In this document: positions 43,391-52,540 of the stretch, in pieces
Position numbering within the stretch: the stretch's first letter is position 1
How the letters are laid out: the number at the start of each line of letters is the position of its first letter
Assembly (NCBI GenBank): GCA_020847555.1
Contig: JADLBT010000509.1
Location: 1-55,783, forward strand
Direction: 5' to 3'
Length of the DNA stretch: 55,783 nt
DNA from: Gemmataceae bacterium
Lineage (GTDB): Bacteria; Planctomycetota; Planctomycetia; Gemmatales; Gemmataceae
The notes under the pieces: model-generated
The model's input: only the letters and a program-made list of their open reading frames with translations
Databases searched by the model: none
Told to the model about the DNA's origin: nothing
Made by a program: the position numbers and the translations under genes

Positions 43391-45205
43391 ATGAACCTCC
43401 TCGACCAGATCCAGGACCAGTTCCGGCAGGCGCTGTCGGGGTTCGGCGTTGACGTCGAAAAGTACGTCGCCCTCATCCGGCCGACCCAGGACGCGAAGCA
43501 TGGCGATTACCAGGCCAACTGCGCCATGAGCCTGGCGAAGGAGCTGGGCAGGAAGCCGCGCGACGTGGCCCAGGAGATCGCCGCCCACCTGCCGCAGGGC
43601 GACTTTCTCGAACCGCCGGAGGTGGCCGGGCCGGGCTTCATCAACGTCCGCCTTCAGAAAGACTGGATCGCGGCCCGGCTGCGGGAAATGGCGCGCGACG
43701 ACCGGCTCGGCGTGCTCCCGGCGGCCGCGCCGCAGACGGTCGTGATCGACTACAGCTCACCGAACGTCGCCAAGCCGCTGCACGTCGGCCACCTGCGCAG
43801 TACGATCATCGGCGACGCCCTGACGCGGCTGCTGCGGTTCCTCGGCCACCGGGTCATCACCGACAACCACCTGGGCGACTGGGGCCTGCAGTTCGGGATG
43901 CTGCTGTACGGCTACAAGCATCTCCGGGACGACGCCGCGCTGCAGGCCGACCCGGTGCGCGAACTGGCCCGGCTCTACGTCGCGGTGCGCGAGCTGATCA
44001 AGGCGGCCGAGGACGTCGAGGACGCTCCGGAGAACGCCACGAAGTACCCCGCCGACCGGCTGGAGGAGTCGCGGCAGGTGCTGGCCGCCTGCCGGCAGGA
44101 GACGGCCGGGCTCCACGCGGGCGACCCGGAGAACGTGCGCCTGTGGGAGACGTTCATGCCGTCGTGCCTGGAGGATCTGAACGCAATCTATCGGCGACTG
44201 GGCGTGCTCGCGTTCGACCACACCCACGGCGAGAGCTTCTACAACCCGATGCTGCCTGGCGTGGTTGACGACTTGCTGACGGCCGGCGTCGCGCAGACCA
44301 GCGACGGGGCGGTGGTGGTATTCCTGGCGGAGGACCGGCCGCCGGCGCTGGTGCGGTCGTCGCACGGGGCGTTCACGTACATGACCTCGGACCTGGCGAC
44401 AATCCGCTACCGGGTCGAGACATGGGCTCCGAACGACATCCTTTACGTCGTCGATTTCCGGCAGACGCTCCACTTCAAGAACCTGTTTGCGATCGCGCGG
44501 CGGTGGGGCTACGACCGGGTGCGGCTGGAGCACGTCTCGTTCGGGTCGGTGGTGGGGCCGGACCGCAAGCCGATCAAGACTCGGGAGGGCGGGGCGATCG
44601 AACTCGGCGCTCTGCTCGACGAGGCAGTTGAGCGCGCCGGCCAGGCGTATGAGCAGTCGCGCAAGGAGCGGCAGGAGCATCACATCCCGGTTCCCGAGCT
44701 GACGCCCGAGGAGCGCAAGGAGATCGAGGAAGTCGTCGGCATCGGCGCCGTCAAGTACGCCGACCTGTGCCAGAATCGGACGAGCGATTACGTCTTCAGC
44801 TGGGACAAGATGCTCGCCATGTCCGGCAACACCGGCACCTACATGCAGTACGCTTACGCGCGCACGCGGGCCATCTTCCGCAAGGGGGATGAACAGGTGG
44901 CGTCCTTCCGCGCCGAGCCGCCCTTACCCTCTCTGGAAACTCCGGAAGAGAGGGCGCTGGGGTTGAAATTGCTCCAGCTCGGTGAGGCGTTGCGCATGGC
45001 CGGTAGCGAGCGGCAACCGCACGCGATTACGGCTTATCTGTGGGAGCTGTCGAAGAGTCTGAACGCCTTTTACGAGGCGTGTCCCGTACTGACAGCGGAC
45101 ACGTCCGAGCTGCGGCGGAGCCGGCTGCTGCTATGCGATCTGACGGGCCGCGCAATCCAGCTCGGTCTGGTGCTGCTGGGAATTCGGACCGTCGAGCGGA
45201 TGTGA
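43391..45205 (+). CDS. argS: Arginyl-tRNA synthetase
   Basis: 604 residues, full-length class I synthetase that charges tRNA-Arg. The nucleotide-binding HIGH motif is HVGH in PNVAKPLHVGHLRST; the catalytic loop has GDWGLQFGMLLYG; the usual KMSKS place is replaced by KPIKTREGG, as normal for ArgRS. The N-terminal Arg-S additional domain (MNLLDQIQDQF) is intact. The ATG at 43391 has no clear ribosome site, and a family B repeat ends 16 nt before it. The start is the best match to the family. Confidence 0.97.
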   Translation: MNLLDQIQDQFRQALSGFGVDVEKYVALIRPTQDAKHGDYQANCAMSLAKELGRKPRDVAQEIAAHLPQGDFLEPPEVAGPGFINVRLQKDWIAARLREMARDDRLGVLPAAAPQTVVIDYSSPNVAKPLHVGHLRSTIIGDALTRLLRFLGHRVITDNHLGDWGLQFGMLLYGYKHLRDDAALQADPVRELARLYVAVRELIKAAEDVEDAPENATKYPADRLEESRQVLAACRQETAGLHAGDPENVRLWETFMPSCLEDLNAIYRRLGVLAFDHTHGESFYNPMLPGVVDDLLTAGVAQTSDGAVVVFLAEDRPPALVRSSHGAFTYMTSDLATIRYRVETWAPNDILYVVDFRQTLHFKNLFAIARRWGYDRVRLEHVSFGSVVGPDRKPIKTREGGAIELGALLDEAVERAGQAYEQSRKERQEHHIPVPELTPEERKEIEEVVGIGAVKYADLCQNRTSDYVFSWDKMLAMSGNTGTYMQYAYARTRAIFRKGDEQVASFRAEPPLPSLETPEERALGLKLLQLGEALRMAGSERQPHAITAYLWELSKSLNAFYEACPVLTADTSELRRSRLLLCDLTGRAIQLGLVLLGIRTVERM

Positions 45206-45346
45206 TCCGACCAACCCGGACGCTACAGCTGATACCGACGAGGTTCAGGCGCACGATTGACTTGCCCTCCCGCGTCGCCAGAATGATCCTCAGCCCGCGC
45301 CGCCCGCGGCCGAACACCTGTGATCTGCTACCCTGACGAGGTTCCC

Positions 45347-47245
45347 ATGCTCCCCCATCTGCCCCGCACTTGCCTCGCGGCCGTGCTGACGCTGACGCTC
45401 GCCTTCGCCACCCTCGACGGCGGCGCGCAGGAGCCCGCGGCCAGGCGCCGGCCGGTCCCGGACAAGACCGCCCGCGTCGCCGCCGCGAAGCTCGTTGACG
45501 AGATCTTCCAGCAGGACTTCGCCAACGCGAAGGACGCCGACGCCCGGACGCGGCTGGCCGCCACCCTCCTGCAGCAGGCGCGCGACAGTCGGCGCGACGA
45601 CCTGCCCGCCGCCTACGTCCTCTACGAACGTGCTCGCGCGGCGGCGGCGGCCGGGGGCAACTACCAGCTCGCTCTCCAGACGGCCGACGAGCAGGCCGCC
45701 GAGTTCGATGTCCCCGCCCTCGACCTGAAGGCCGACGCCCTGACAGCCGCCGGCAAGGTGCTGGTCGGCGAGGAGCCGAATCGATCGCTGGTCGATGTGG
45801 CGCTGCGGCTGGTCGGCGATGCGATCGACGCCGACAACTACCCGGCCGCCCTCCGATTCGGCGAGGTGGCCGAGAATGCCGCCAAGAAGGCGAAGAAGAT
45901 CCCGCTCGTCAACGCCGTCCGCAAGCGCCTCGACGAGGTCGCGACCATGCAGAAGGGGTACAGCCGGCTGCAGCCGTATCTCGATCGCCTCAAGAACGAC
46001 CCCAAGGATGCGGAGGCCAACCTGAAGCTCGGCGAGTACTACGGCCTGCTCAAGGGTAAGTGGGAGAAGGCGCTGCCGCTGCTGGCTCGCGGCGGCGATG
46101 CGGCGCTGCGGGCGCAGGCGGCGCTGGACCTCGGCCGCCCGAAGGAAGGCAAGCCGCAGCTGGCGGTCGCGGACGGGTGGTGGAACCTGGCGGAGAAGTA
46201 CAAGGATTCGGTCCGGCTGAATATGCTGCGGCGCGCCGCTCACTGGTACGAGCAGGCGGCCCTCGGGCTGTCTGGTCTGAGCCGCACCAAGGCGCTCAAG
46301 CGCCTCGACAGGGTCGCGGCCCTCGCTCAGGGGTCAGTGCCGGTCAAGGCCGGGCCGGTGGGACCGATCAAGGTGTTCGAGGGCCACACCGGCGAGATCC
46401 GCGGCGTCGCCTTCTCGCCCAGCGGGCAGCATGCTGTCTCCGGCGCCAAGGACGAGACGGTGCGCGTCTGGAACGTGGCGACCGGCAAGCAGGAGCGCGT
46501 CCTGAAGGGCCACACCAAGGAGGTGTGGGGGGTTGCTTACCACCCGAACGGGCGGCAGGTGCTGTCGGCCAGCTGGGACACGACGGCCCGACTGTGGGAC
46601 GCCCAGACGGGGAAAGAGGTGCGCGTCTACCGCCACCCCAAGGACATCAACAGCGTCGCCGTCGCGCGCGACGGCCGGTGGCTGCTGACCGGGTGCGACG
46701 ACGGGTATGTGCGCCTGTGGGATCTGAACACCGGCGAGGAGACGCGCCGCTACAGCGGCCACGAGGGCTACGTCTACGGCGTGGCGTTCTCGCCGGACGG
46801 CCGGTACGTCGCCTCGGGCGGGCAGGATCGGTCAGTGCGCGTCTACGAGCTGGGGACCGGGAAGAAGGTGCGCGAGATCACCGGGCCGACGGCGCCGACC
46901 ACCCACGTCGCTTTCTCGGGAGACAGCCGGTATGTGTTCGCCTGCGGGGACAACGCGGCCCACATGTGGGAGATCGCGACCGGCAAGGAGGTGAAGCGGT
47001 TCGAGGGACCGACCGGCAGCGGGTACGCGCTGGGGATGGCGGTCTCGCCGGACGGGCGCCGCCTCCTGACCGGCCACGAGGACAAGTCGGTGCGGCTATG
47101 GGACGTGGCGACCGGCAAGGAAATCCAGCGCTTCGAGGGGCACACCGGGCAGGTGATCTGCGTGGCGTTCTCCGCCGACGGCGGCCGCGCGATCTCTGGC
47201 AGCGCCGATAACACCGTCCGCCTCTGGGGGCTGCCGGTGCGCTGA
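45347..47245 (+). CDS. Secreted WD40 seven-blade protein
   Basis: 632 residues. Signal peptide (1-27, FATLDGGAQ), an alpha-helical TPR-like region (about 35-330) and seven WD40 repeats (about 345-632), each ending in a LWDxxTGK-like strand, the last LWGLPVR. Seven blades close a full propeller. It acts as a protein-binding scaffold; the partner is unknown. GAGG precedes the ATG at 45347. An intrinsic terminator follows the stop. Divergent from no neighbour but convergent with the NRPS gene. Confidence 0.9.
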   Translation: MLPHLPRTCLAAVLTLTLAFATLDGGAQEPAARRRPVPDKTARVAAAKLVDEIFQQDFANAKDADARTRLAATLLQQARDSRRDDLPAAYVLYERARAAAAAGGNYQLALQTADEQAAEFDVPALDLKADALTAAGKVLVGEEPNRSLVDVALRLVGDAIDADNYPAALRFGEVAENAAKKAKKIPLVNAVRKRLDEVATMQKGYSRLQPYLDRLKNDPKDAEANLKLGEYYGLLKGKWEKALPLLARGGDAALRAQAALDLGRPKEGKPQLAVADGWWNLAEKYKDSVRLNMLRRAAHWYEQAALGLSGLSRTKALKRLDRVAALAQGSVPVKAGPVGPIKVFEGHTGEIRGVAFSPSGQHAVSGAKDETVRVWNVATGKQERVLKGHTKEVWGVAYHPNGRQVLSASWDTTARLWDAQTGKEVRVYRHPKDINSVAVARDGRWLLTGCDDGYVRLWDLNTGEETRRYSGHEGYVYGVAFSPDGRYVASGGQDRSVRVYELGTGKKVREITGPTAPTTHVAFSGDSRYVFACGDNAAHMWEIATGKEVKRFEGPTGSGYALGMAVSPDGRRLLTGHEDKSVRLWDVATGKEIQRFEGHTGQVICVAFSADGGRAISGSADNTVRLWGLPVR

Positions 47246-47284
47246 ACTCCAGGCTCCTCCCGGCGCCGCCGGACCAACCAGCGT

Positions 47285-47326
47285 GACAGCCCACGGGTGG
47301 CGTCCCGTGGGCTGTCAGACTTTTTT
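47285..47326 (+). terminator. Intrinsic terminator of the WD40 gene (family B palindrome)
   Basis: Perfect 13-bp stem gacagcccacggg (47285-47297) with cccgtgggctgtc (47304-47316), then agacttttttg. The repeat family B has here become a terminator. Confidence 0.8.
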
Positions 47327-47370
47327 GAGTCTCTCGAAAGCTCCGCGCACGAATAACCGGGATTCCAGCG

Positions 47371-50300
47371 TCAACCCACCGGCGCCTTCGCGAGCTGGGT
47401 CAACCTCCCGCGGAGCGCGGCCGTCATCGCCTCGCTGTTCTCCTCGGCGAACAGGGTGTCGTGGGATCCGGGCAAGGTGTGCAGGTCGATACCGCCGGTG
47501 ACCCACTGCTCCCAGCCGAGCAGCGGATCGTCGAAGTCGGTCGCCGCCCAGTGGAACCCCTCGGCCGCGCTGATCAGCAGCGCCTGACCGGGGAACTGCC
47601 CCTGCGGCCGGTACAGCAGGTGAGCCGTGGACAGCGCCGCCCACACGTCCTTGAGGCTGTCCTCGGTCAGCATCTCGACGCCACCGACCCGCGGGGCGTT
47701 CCACTTCTCCAGCCCGAGCCGGTAGTAAACGCGCGCCTTCACCTTCTCGAACCGATCGCGCAGGTACTGCGTCTTGCCGCGCCGGTCGAGATCCACGAAC
47801 GTTCGCCAGTGCATCAGCAGGCGCCGCGGGAGAGGGTGTTTCTTCGGGTAATTCGGGGCGTACATGTCGAAAATAACGAGGGCCGGCACCTCGTGGCCCT
47901 GCGCCCGCAGCTGCAGCGCCAGCTCGAGGGCGACGACCGCTCCGATGGAGTAGCCGCCGACGAGGTACGGCCCGCGCGGGCATGCGGCGGTGATCTCGCG
48001 CAGGTAGTGGGCGGCGATGTCCTCGATCCGGTCCGGCGGCCGTGGCCCGCCATCGACCCCGATCGCCTTGACGCCGTAAATCGGCCGGTCCGGCCCGAGC
48101 AGCCGGGCGAGGGTGTGGAACGTGTAGACGTGCCCGCCCACCCCGGCGATCAGGAACAGCGGCGCCCCCTTCCCGCCCGGGTGGAGGGGGACCAGCGAGC
48201 TGTCGGCCTCGGCCGGCTGCTCACGCTTCACGACGCTCGCCAGCTGGCCCAGCGTCGGCGCCGTGATCAGGGCGCCCAGCGGCAGGCTAAACCCCAGGTG
48301 CTGCTTGATCCGCCCGGTCAACTCGGCGGCCAGGAGGGAGTGGCCGCCGAGGTCGAAGAAGTTGTCCGTCACCCCGATCGGCCTGACCTGCAGCACCTCC
48401 TCCCACAGGGCCGCCAGGGCGCGCTCGGTGTCGTCGCGTGGCGGCACGACATCCCGCCCGGCCTCGGCCTGGTTTGGGTCGGGGGCCGGCAGGGCGCGGC
48501 GATCGACCTTCCCGTTGGGGGAGATCGGCAGCGCCTCCAGCAGGATGAAGCGGCTCGGCACCATATGAACCGGCAGGACGGTGCGCAGGTAGTGCCGCAG
48601 CTCGCTCGTCCGCAGCGGCTCCCCGGTGCCGCCGCGCGGGACCACGTAGGCCACCAGCGATTGCTGCCCGGTCCCGTCCGGGCGCGCCACGACGACCGCG
48701 CCGCCGACGGCTGCGTGCTGGCCCAGCGCGCCTTCCACCTCGCCCAGCTCGACCCGGAAACCGCGGATCTTGACCTGATGATCGACGCGCCCGAGGTAGT
48801 CGATCTGGCCGTCCGGTCGGTAGCGGACCAGGTCGCCGGTCCGGTAGAGCCGGGGGCCTCCCGCCCCCCCCCGGCCCCCCTCCCCCACGAGGGAGGAGGG
48901 GGGAGCAGCAGGGGTGGGGTGGCTGGAGGGTGGTCCGGCGCCGGCACCCTTCTCCCCCCTCTCCCCTGGTGGGAGAGGGGGGGAGGGGGGTGCGGGGGCC
49001 GCGAACGGGTGGGGAATGAATTTCTCGGCGGTCAGCTCCGGCCGGTTCAGGTAGCCGCGGGCCAGGCCGACGCCGCCGATGAGGAGTTCCCCCGGCGCCC
49101 CGAGCGGGACCGGCTGCAGGTCGCGGTTCAGGATATAGGCCTCGTAGTTCGCCAGCGGGCGGCCGATCGGCACGTCCGGGCTCCCGTCCAGTTCGACCGG
49201 CCTCCGGGGGCCGGCCAGTTCCACGAGCGTCGCCGCGATCGTTGTCTCGGTCGGGCCGTAGGAGTTCGCCAGTCGCACGCGCGGTTCAACCCGCGTGCTC
49301 CAGGCCGCCAGCCGCTCGGGCAGGGCCGCCTCGCCGCCGATGATCACCAGGCCGACGGTCGGTGGCAACGCGAGGCTCGGCGTCCCCAGCGCAGCGGTTA
49401 GCTCGTGCCAGTACGCGGTCGGCAGGCTCAGGACGGTGACCCCCCAGGCCGCGGCCCGGTCGAGGAAGTGGGCCACCGACTCGAGCATCGACGGAGTCCG
49501 CAGCACCAGCGTCGCCCCCGTCGTGAGAGTGCAGTGGATGTCCTCGGCGCTGGCGTCGAAGCTGATCGAGGCGAACTGCAGGACGCGGTCCCGGTCGGTC
49601 AGGCTGTAAGCTCGGCTGGCGACCGTGATGTAGTTCACGAGCGCCCGGTGCGAGATCAGCACGCCCTTGGGGAGCCCGGTCGAGCCGGACGTGTAAATGA
49701 CGTAGGCCAGATGGTCCGGGTGGGCGCGCCGGTCTGGCGGCTGGTCGGCCGTCAGGTTGTCGGGGCTGAGGGATTCCAGATGGCGCCAGAGGGCGTCGTC
49801 GAGGATGACCAGGCGTGCGGTGCTCAGCGGCAGCTTGTCGGCCAGGTGAGCCTGCGTCACCAGCACCGGCATGCGGCTGTCCCCGATCATGTGGGTCAGC
49901 CGGTCGTGCGGGTACGCCGGGTCGAGCGGGACATACGCCCCGCCCGCCTTGAGGATGCCGAGCAGGCCGGTGATCAGGTCCGGCGACTGGGCGACGCACA
50001 GGCCCACGAGCACGTCCGGACCGACGCCCAGGGACTGCAGATGGCGGGCCAGTCGGTTGGCGCGGGCGTTCAACTCAGCGTAGGTCAGTTGCTGGTCCTC
50101 CTGGCACACCGCCGGGTGGTCCGGCCGGCGGGCCGCCTGCTCCTCGAACAGCTGGTGAGCGCAGCGGTCCGCGGGGTACGGCTCGGTGGGGCCGCGCCAG
50201 TCCACGAGCAGCTGCTGCCGCTCGGCCGGCGAGAGGAGGCAGAGCTGCGTCGGCCGCAAATCGGGATCGGCCGCCAGACCGTCGAGCAGCGCCTGGAGGT

Positions 50301-50928
50301 GTCCCACCATGCGAATGACGGCGGCCTCGTCCGACCGCTGGGTTCGATAGGCCAGCGCGCAGCGACAGCCCTCCGGTCCCGAGGCGAGCAGCAGGCTCAG
50401 GCCCAGCGGAAGTTCGCCTTCCGGAACCGAGTCCGGGGGCCGGGGGTGACTGCGGCGTCCGAGCGGTTCGTCTGTAAAGGTGATGGCGGCCTGAAACGGC
50501 CGAACCGCCTCTGCGTCATGCTCGCCGGCCAGCGCCTCGGCGAACGGGCCGGACGATACCCCAGGCTGGGCGAGCGCCTGCGAAGTGCTCGCGCGAACCC
50601 GGCGCAGCAACTCACGAAAGGAGGGTGATTCCGAGACATCGCCGCGCAACAACAACGGGGCGGAGGAACCCCCCGCGCCGTTCGTCGCCGGCTCCGCCGG
50701 TCGGCAGACCGCGGCTCGCAACACGAACTCGTCCTGTCCGGTGTAGACGTGCAGGAGGGCCTGGAACGCCGACAGCGCGGTCAAAAGCGGAGACGAGTCC
50801 ACACGCTGGCCGAGGACGGCGAGGCTGTCTCCCAGCGCCCTGGGTAGCTCACGGATCGTCGGGGCCGGTCGGTCGGTGCCGGAGCTGTCGAGGGGAAGTT
50901 GACGCGGCCAGTCGTGATTCCATTGCAT
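47371..50928 (-). CDS. Single-module non-ribosomal peptide synthetase (partial C - A - PCP - TE)
   Basis: 1185 residues. The ATG at 50928 is preceded by GAAGGG; a TTG 37 codons earlier is less likely. Order: a truncated condensation-like region (about 20-280, no HHxxxDG), adenylation (A3 YTSGSTGLPKG from Tyr412, FDASAED at Asp458, SYGPTETTI, LYRTGDLV), a peptidyl carrier site (DLGGHSLL, Ser864) and a thioesterase (GGYSIGAV, Ser994). The binding-pocket residues read D-A-E-S-I-G-S-I-A plus the usual lysine, which I cannot assign to an amino acid. A 48-residue low-complexity stretch (644-691) breaks the domain between the HPF and LYRTGD motifs. Needs a phosphopantetheinyl transferase from elsewhere. 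Confidence 0.9.
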   Translation of the reverse strand: MQWNHDWPRQLPLDSSGTDRPAPTIRELPRALGDSLAVLGQRVDSSPLLTALSAFQALLHVYTGQDEFVLRAAVCRPAEPATNGAGGSSAPLLLRGDVSESPSFRELLRRVRASTSQALAQPGVSSGPFAEALAGEHDAEAVRPFQAAITFTDEPLGRRSHPRPPDSVPEGELPLGLSLLLASGPEGCRCALAYRTQRSDEAAVIRMVGHLQALLDGLAADPDLRPTQLCLLSPAERQQLLVDWRGPTEPYPADRCAHQLFEEQAARRPDHPAVCQEDQQLTYAELNARANRLARHLQSLGVGPDVLVGLCVAQSPDLITGLLGILKAGGAYVPLDPAYPHDRLTHMIGDSRMPVLVTQAHLADKLPLSTARLVILDDALWRHLESLSPDNLTADQPPDRRAHPDHLAYVIYTSGSTGLPKGVLISHRALVNYITVASRAYSLTDRDRVLQFASISFDASAEDIHCTLTTGATLVLRTPSMLESVAHFLDRAAAWGVTVLSLPTAYWHELTAALGTPSLALPPTVGLVIIGGEAALPERLAAWSTRVEPRVRLANSYGPTETTIAATLVELAGPRRPVELDGSPDVPIGRPLANYEAYILNRDLQPVPLGAPGELLIGGVGLARGYLNRPELTAEKFIPHPFAAPAPPSPPLPPGERGEKGAGAGPPSSHPTPAAPPSSLVGEGGRGGAGGPRLYRTGDLVRYRPDGQIDYLGRVDHQVKIRGFRVELGEVEGALGQHAAVGGAVVVARPDGTGQQSLVAYVVPRGGTGEPLRTSELRHYLRTVLPVHMVPSRFILLEALPISPNGKVDRRALPAPDPNQAEAGRDVVPPRDDTERALAALWEEVLQVRPIGVTDNFFDLGGHSLLAAELTGRIKQHLGFSLPLGALITAPTLGQLASVVKREQPAEADSSLVPLHPGGKGAPLFLIAGVGGHVYTFHTLARLLGPDRPIYGVKAIGVDGGPRPPDRIEDIAAHYLREITAACPRGPYLVGGYSIGAVVALELALQLRAQGHEVPALVIFDMYAPNYPKKHPLPRRLLMHWRTFVDLDRRGKTQYLRDRFEKVKARVYYRLGLEKWNAPRVGGVEMLTEDSLKDVWAALSTAHLLYRPQGQFPGQALLISAAEGFHWAATDFDDPLLGWEQWVTGGIDLHTLPGSHDTLFAEENSEAMTAALRGRLTQLAKAPVG
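48856..48999. repeat. GERG-type palindromes inside the NRPS adenylation domain
   Basis: In-frame insertion of about 144 nt with two palindromes: one near 48881-48898 (cctcccccacgagggagg) and one at 48956-48980, the exact reverse complement of the intergenic element at 35069-35093. Encoded residues include LPPGERGEKGAG and SSLVGEGGRGG. Confidence 0.8.
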
Positions 50929-51130
50929 GGCGAGCCCTTCTTCTGCGCAGAACCGACCCCGTGAGGTATCTCCCGCGTTCTGAGGTAACGCAGGGGGAGC
51001 GTTGAGCTGTCGCGACGAACGCGCCCCGAGATCCGTCAAACGATGGACCGGGCGGTGCGGCTCGGTTCGCGGCGCCTACCCGGTGCGTTGACCAACTGGG
51101 AAACAACCGTGCCCGACCGCACAGAAGCAT

Positions 51131-51170
51131 GCCCCCGCAAATCCGCAGGCCGGGGCTTTTCTGCGGGGGC
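51131..51170. other. Hairpin after cbiET
   Basis: gcccccgca (51131-51139) pairs with tgcgggggc (51162-51170), 22-nt loop. It lies right after the cbiET stop on the minus strand; no T-run, so its role as terminator is unclear. Confidence 0.4.
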
Positions 51171-51172
51171 CA

Positions 51173-52435
51173 TCACTTCCCGCCGGCCGGCTTGACCACG
51201 CACAGCAGGAACGTCGGATTGAGCGACTCGAAGCGCAGCGACTCCAGTTGCTCCACGCCGCGGGCGAAGTTCACCAGCAGCACCTGCACCGACCCCGCCA
51301 GCCCCTTGAGGATCGGGTAGGCGGTGCTCAGCATCTCCAGCGTCCCCAGATGTGCCACCAGGCGCCCACCCGGCCGCAGGGCGGCATACGCCGCCTCGGC
51401 GATGCGCGCGATCTCGCGCCCGTCGCCGCCGACGAAGATCGCGCCGGGCGGCGGCAGTCCCTGGAACACGGCCGGGGCGATGCCGTGGACCGCCTTGAGG
51501 TTGCCGGTCCCGAACGTCTCAGCGTTGGCGAGGATCAGGTGGTAGTCGGCCGCGTCCTGCTCGATGGCGTACACCATGCCCGGGTCGCTCAGCTGGGCCG
51601 CCTCGATCGCCACCGACCCGGACCCGGCGCCGACGTCCCACACCACCGTCCCGGGGTGAATGTCGAGCAGTGACAGGGCAATGGCCCGCACCTCCGCCTG
51701 GGTGATCAGCCCGCTCTTCGGCCGGCTCTGGGCGAACACATCGTCCGGGTTGCCGAACAGGCGGAACCGGGCCGCCTCGCGCCGCCGGTCGGGCGCCCCA
51801 GGCTTGCGCTTGAGGATCATCACGTTCAGCGGGGAGAACTCCATCTCGGCGATGTCGGCCAGTTCCCCCTGGGTGACGCGCTCGTCCGGCCCGCCCAGGT
51901 TCTCGCAGACGTAGGCGCGGAAGTAGTCGAGGCCGCGCGCCACCAGCTGCCGCGCCACCTCCGGCGGACCCTCCGTCTCGGTCGTGAACAGCCCGACTGT
52001 CTCGGCCGTCCGAACGCGGTCGAGGACGTCCTGCAGCGGGTACGTCGCCAGGTTCGTCAGGTACGCCTCCTCCCATGTCTCCTTGATGCGCGCGAAGGCG
52101 AGCTGCATGCTGCTGACGTGCGGCAGCACCTCGAACCGCTCCTTGCCCAGCCGGTCGCACAGGTAGCGGGCGACGCCGTAGAACAACGGGTCGCCGCTCG
52201 CGACGATGACCATGCGCCGTCGGCCGAGGTTGGTTTCCAGGGTGCGGACGACCTCCTGCAGGTCCGGGCCGATGCGATAGCGCTCGGCGCTCAGCTCGGG
52301 CAGCAGGCCGAGGGTATGCTCCGACCCGAGGACGAGGTCGGCCCCGGTCAGCAGCTCACGGGCGCGGGCGGTCAGGCCGGTCAGCCCATCGCTGCCGACG
52401 CCGAGGATGTGGATCTTGGGTTCGACGGCGCTCAC
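51173..52435 (-). CDS. cobL: Precorrin-6Y C5,15-methyltransferase, decarboxylating (CbiE-CbiT fusion)
   Basis: 420 residues. Corrin-ring step of cobalamin biosynthesis: methylates C5 and C15 and removes the C12 acetate carboxyl. CbiE-type domain (1-215): HILGVGSDGLTGLTARA with ASGDPLFYGVARYL. CbiT-type domain (225-420): GLITQAEVRAIALSLL, then SAM motif WDVGAGSGSVAIEA and a VGGDGREI strand. The start is GTG at 52435 with GAGGA seven bases upstream; longer frames overlap the divergent gene. No other cobalamin gene is in the window; a B12 pathway would have to be elsewhere. Confidence 0.95.
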   Translation of the reverse strand: MSAVEPKIHILGVGSDGLTGLTARARELLTGADLVLGSEHTLGLLPELSAERYRIGPDLQEVVRTLETNLGRRRMVIVASGDPLFYGVARYLCDRLGKERFEVLPHVSSMQLAFARIKETWEEAYLTNLATYPLQDVLDRVRTAETVGLFTTETEGPPEVARQLVARGLDYFRAYVCENLGGPDERVTQGELADIAEMEFSPLNVMILKRKPGAPDRRREAARFRLFGNPDDVFAQSRPKSGLITQAEVRAIALSLLDIHPGTVVWDVGAGSGSVAIEAAQLSDPGMVYAIEQDAADYHLILANAETFGTGNLKAVHGIAPAVFQGLPPPGAIFVGGDGREIARIAEAAYAALRPGGRLVAHLGTLEMLSTAYPILKGLAGSVQVLLVNFARGVEQLESLRFESLNPTFLLCVVKPAGGK

Positions 52436-52484
52436 GGAGGTTCCTCGCGTTCGTGTGGCCTGGAAGGGCTTCGGCGCGTGATTG

Positions 52485-52490
52485 TATACT
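52485..52490 (+). promoter_or_regulatory. Candidate -10 box (TATACT) for the rhodanese gene
   Basis: TATACT 51 nt before the ATG, in the divergent region with cbiET; no clear -35 box. Confidence 0.3.
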
Positions 52491-52540
52491 GTCGGTGCCG
52501 GAAAAGGTATCGCCGGTTTCCGAACCCGAGGAACCCCACC

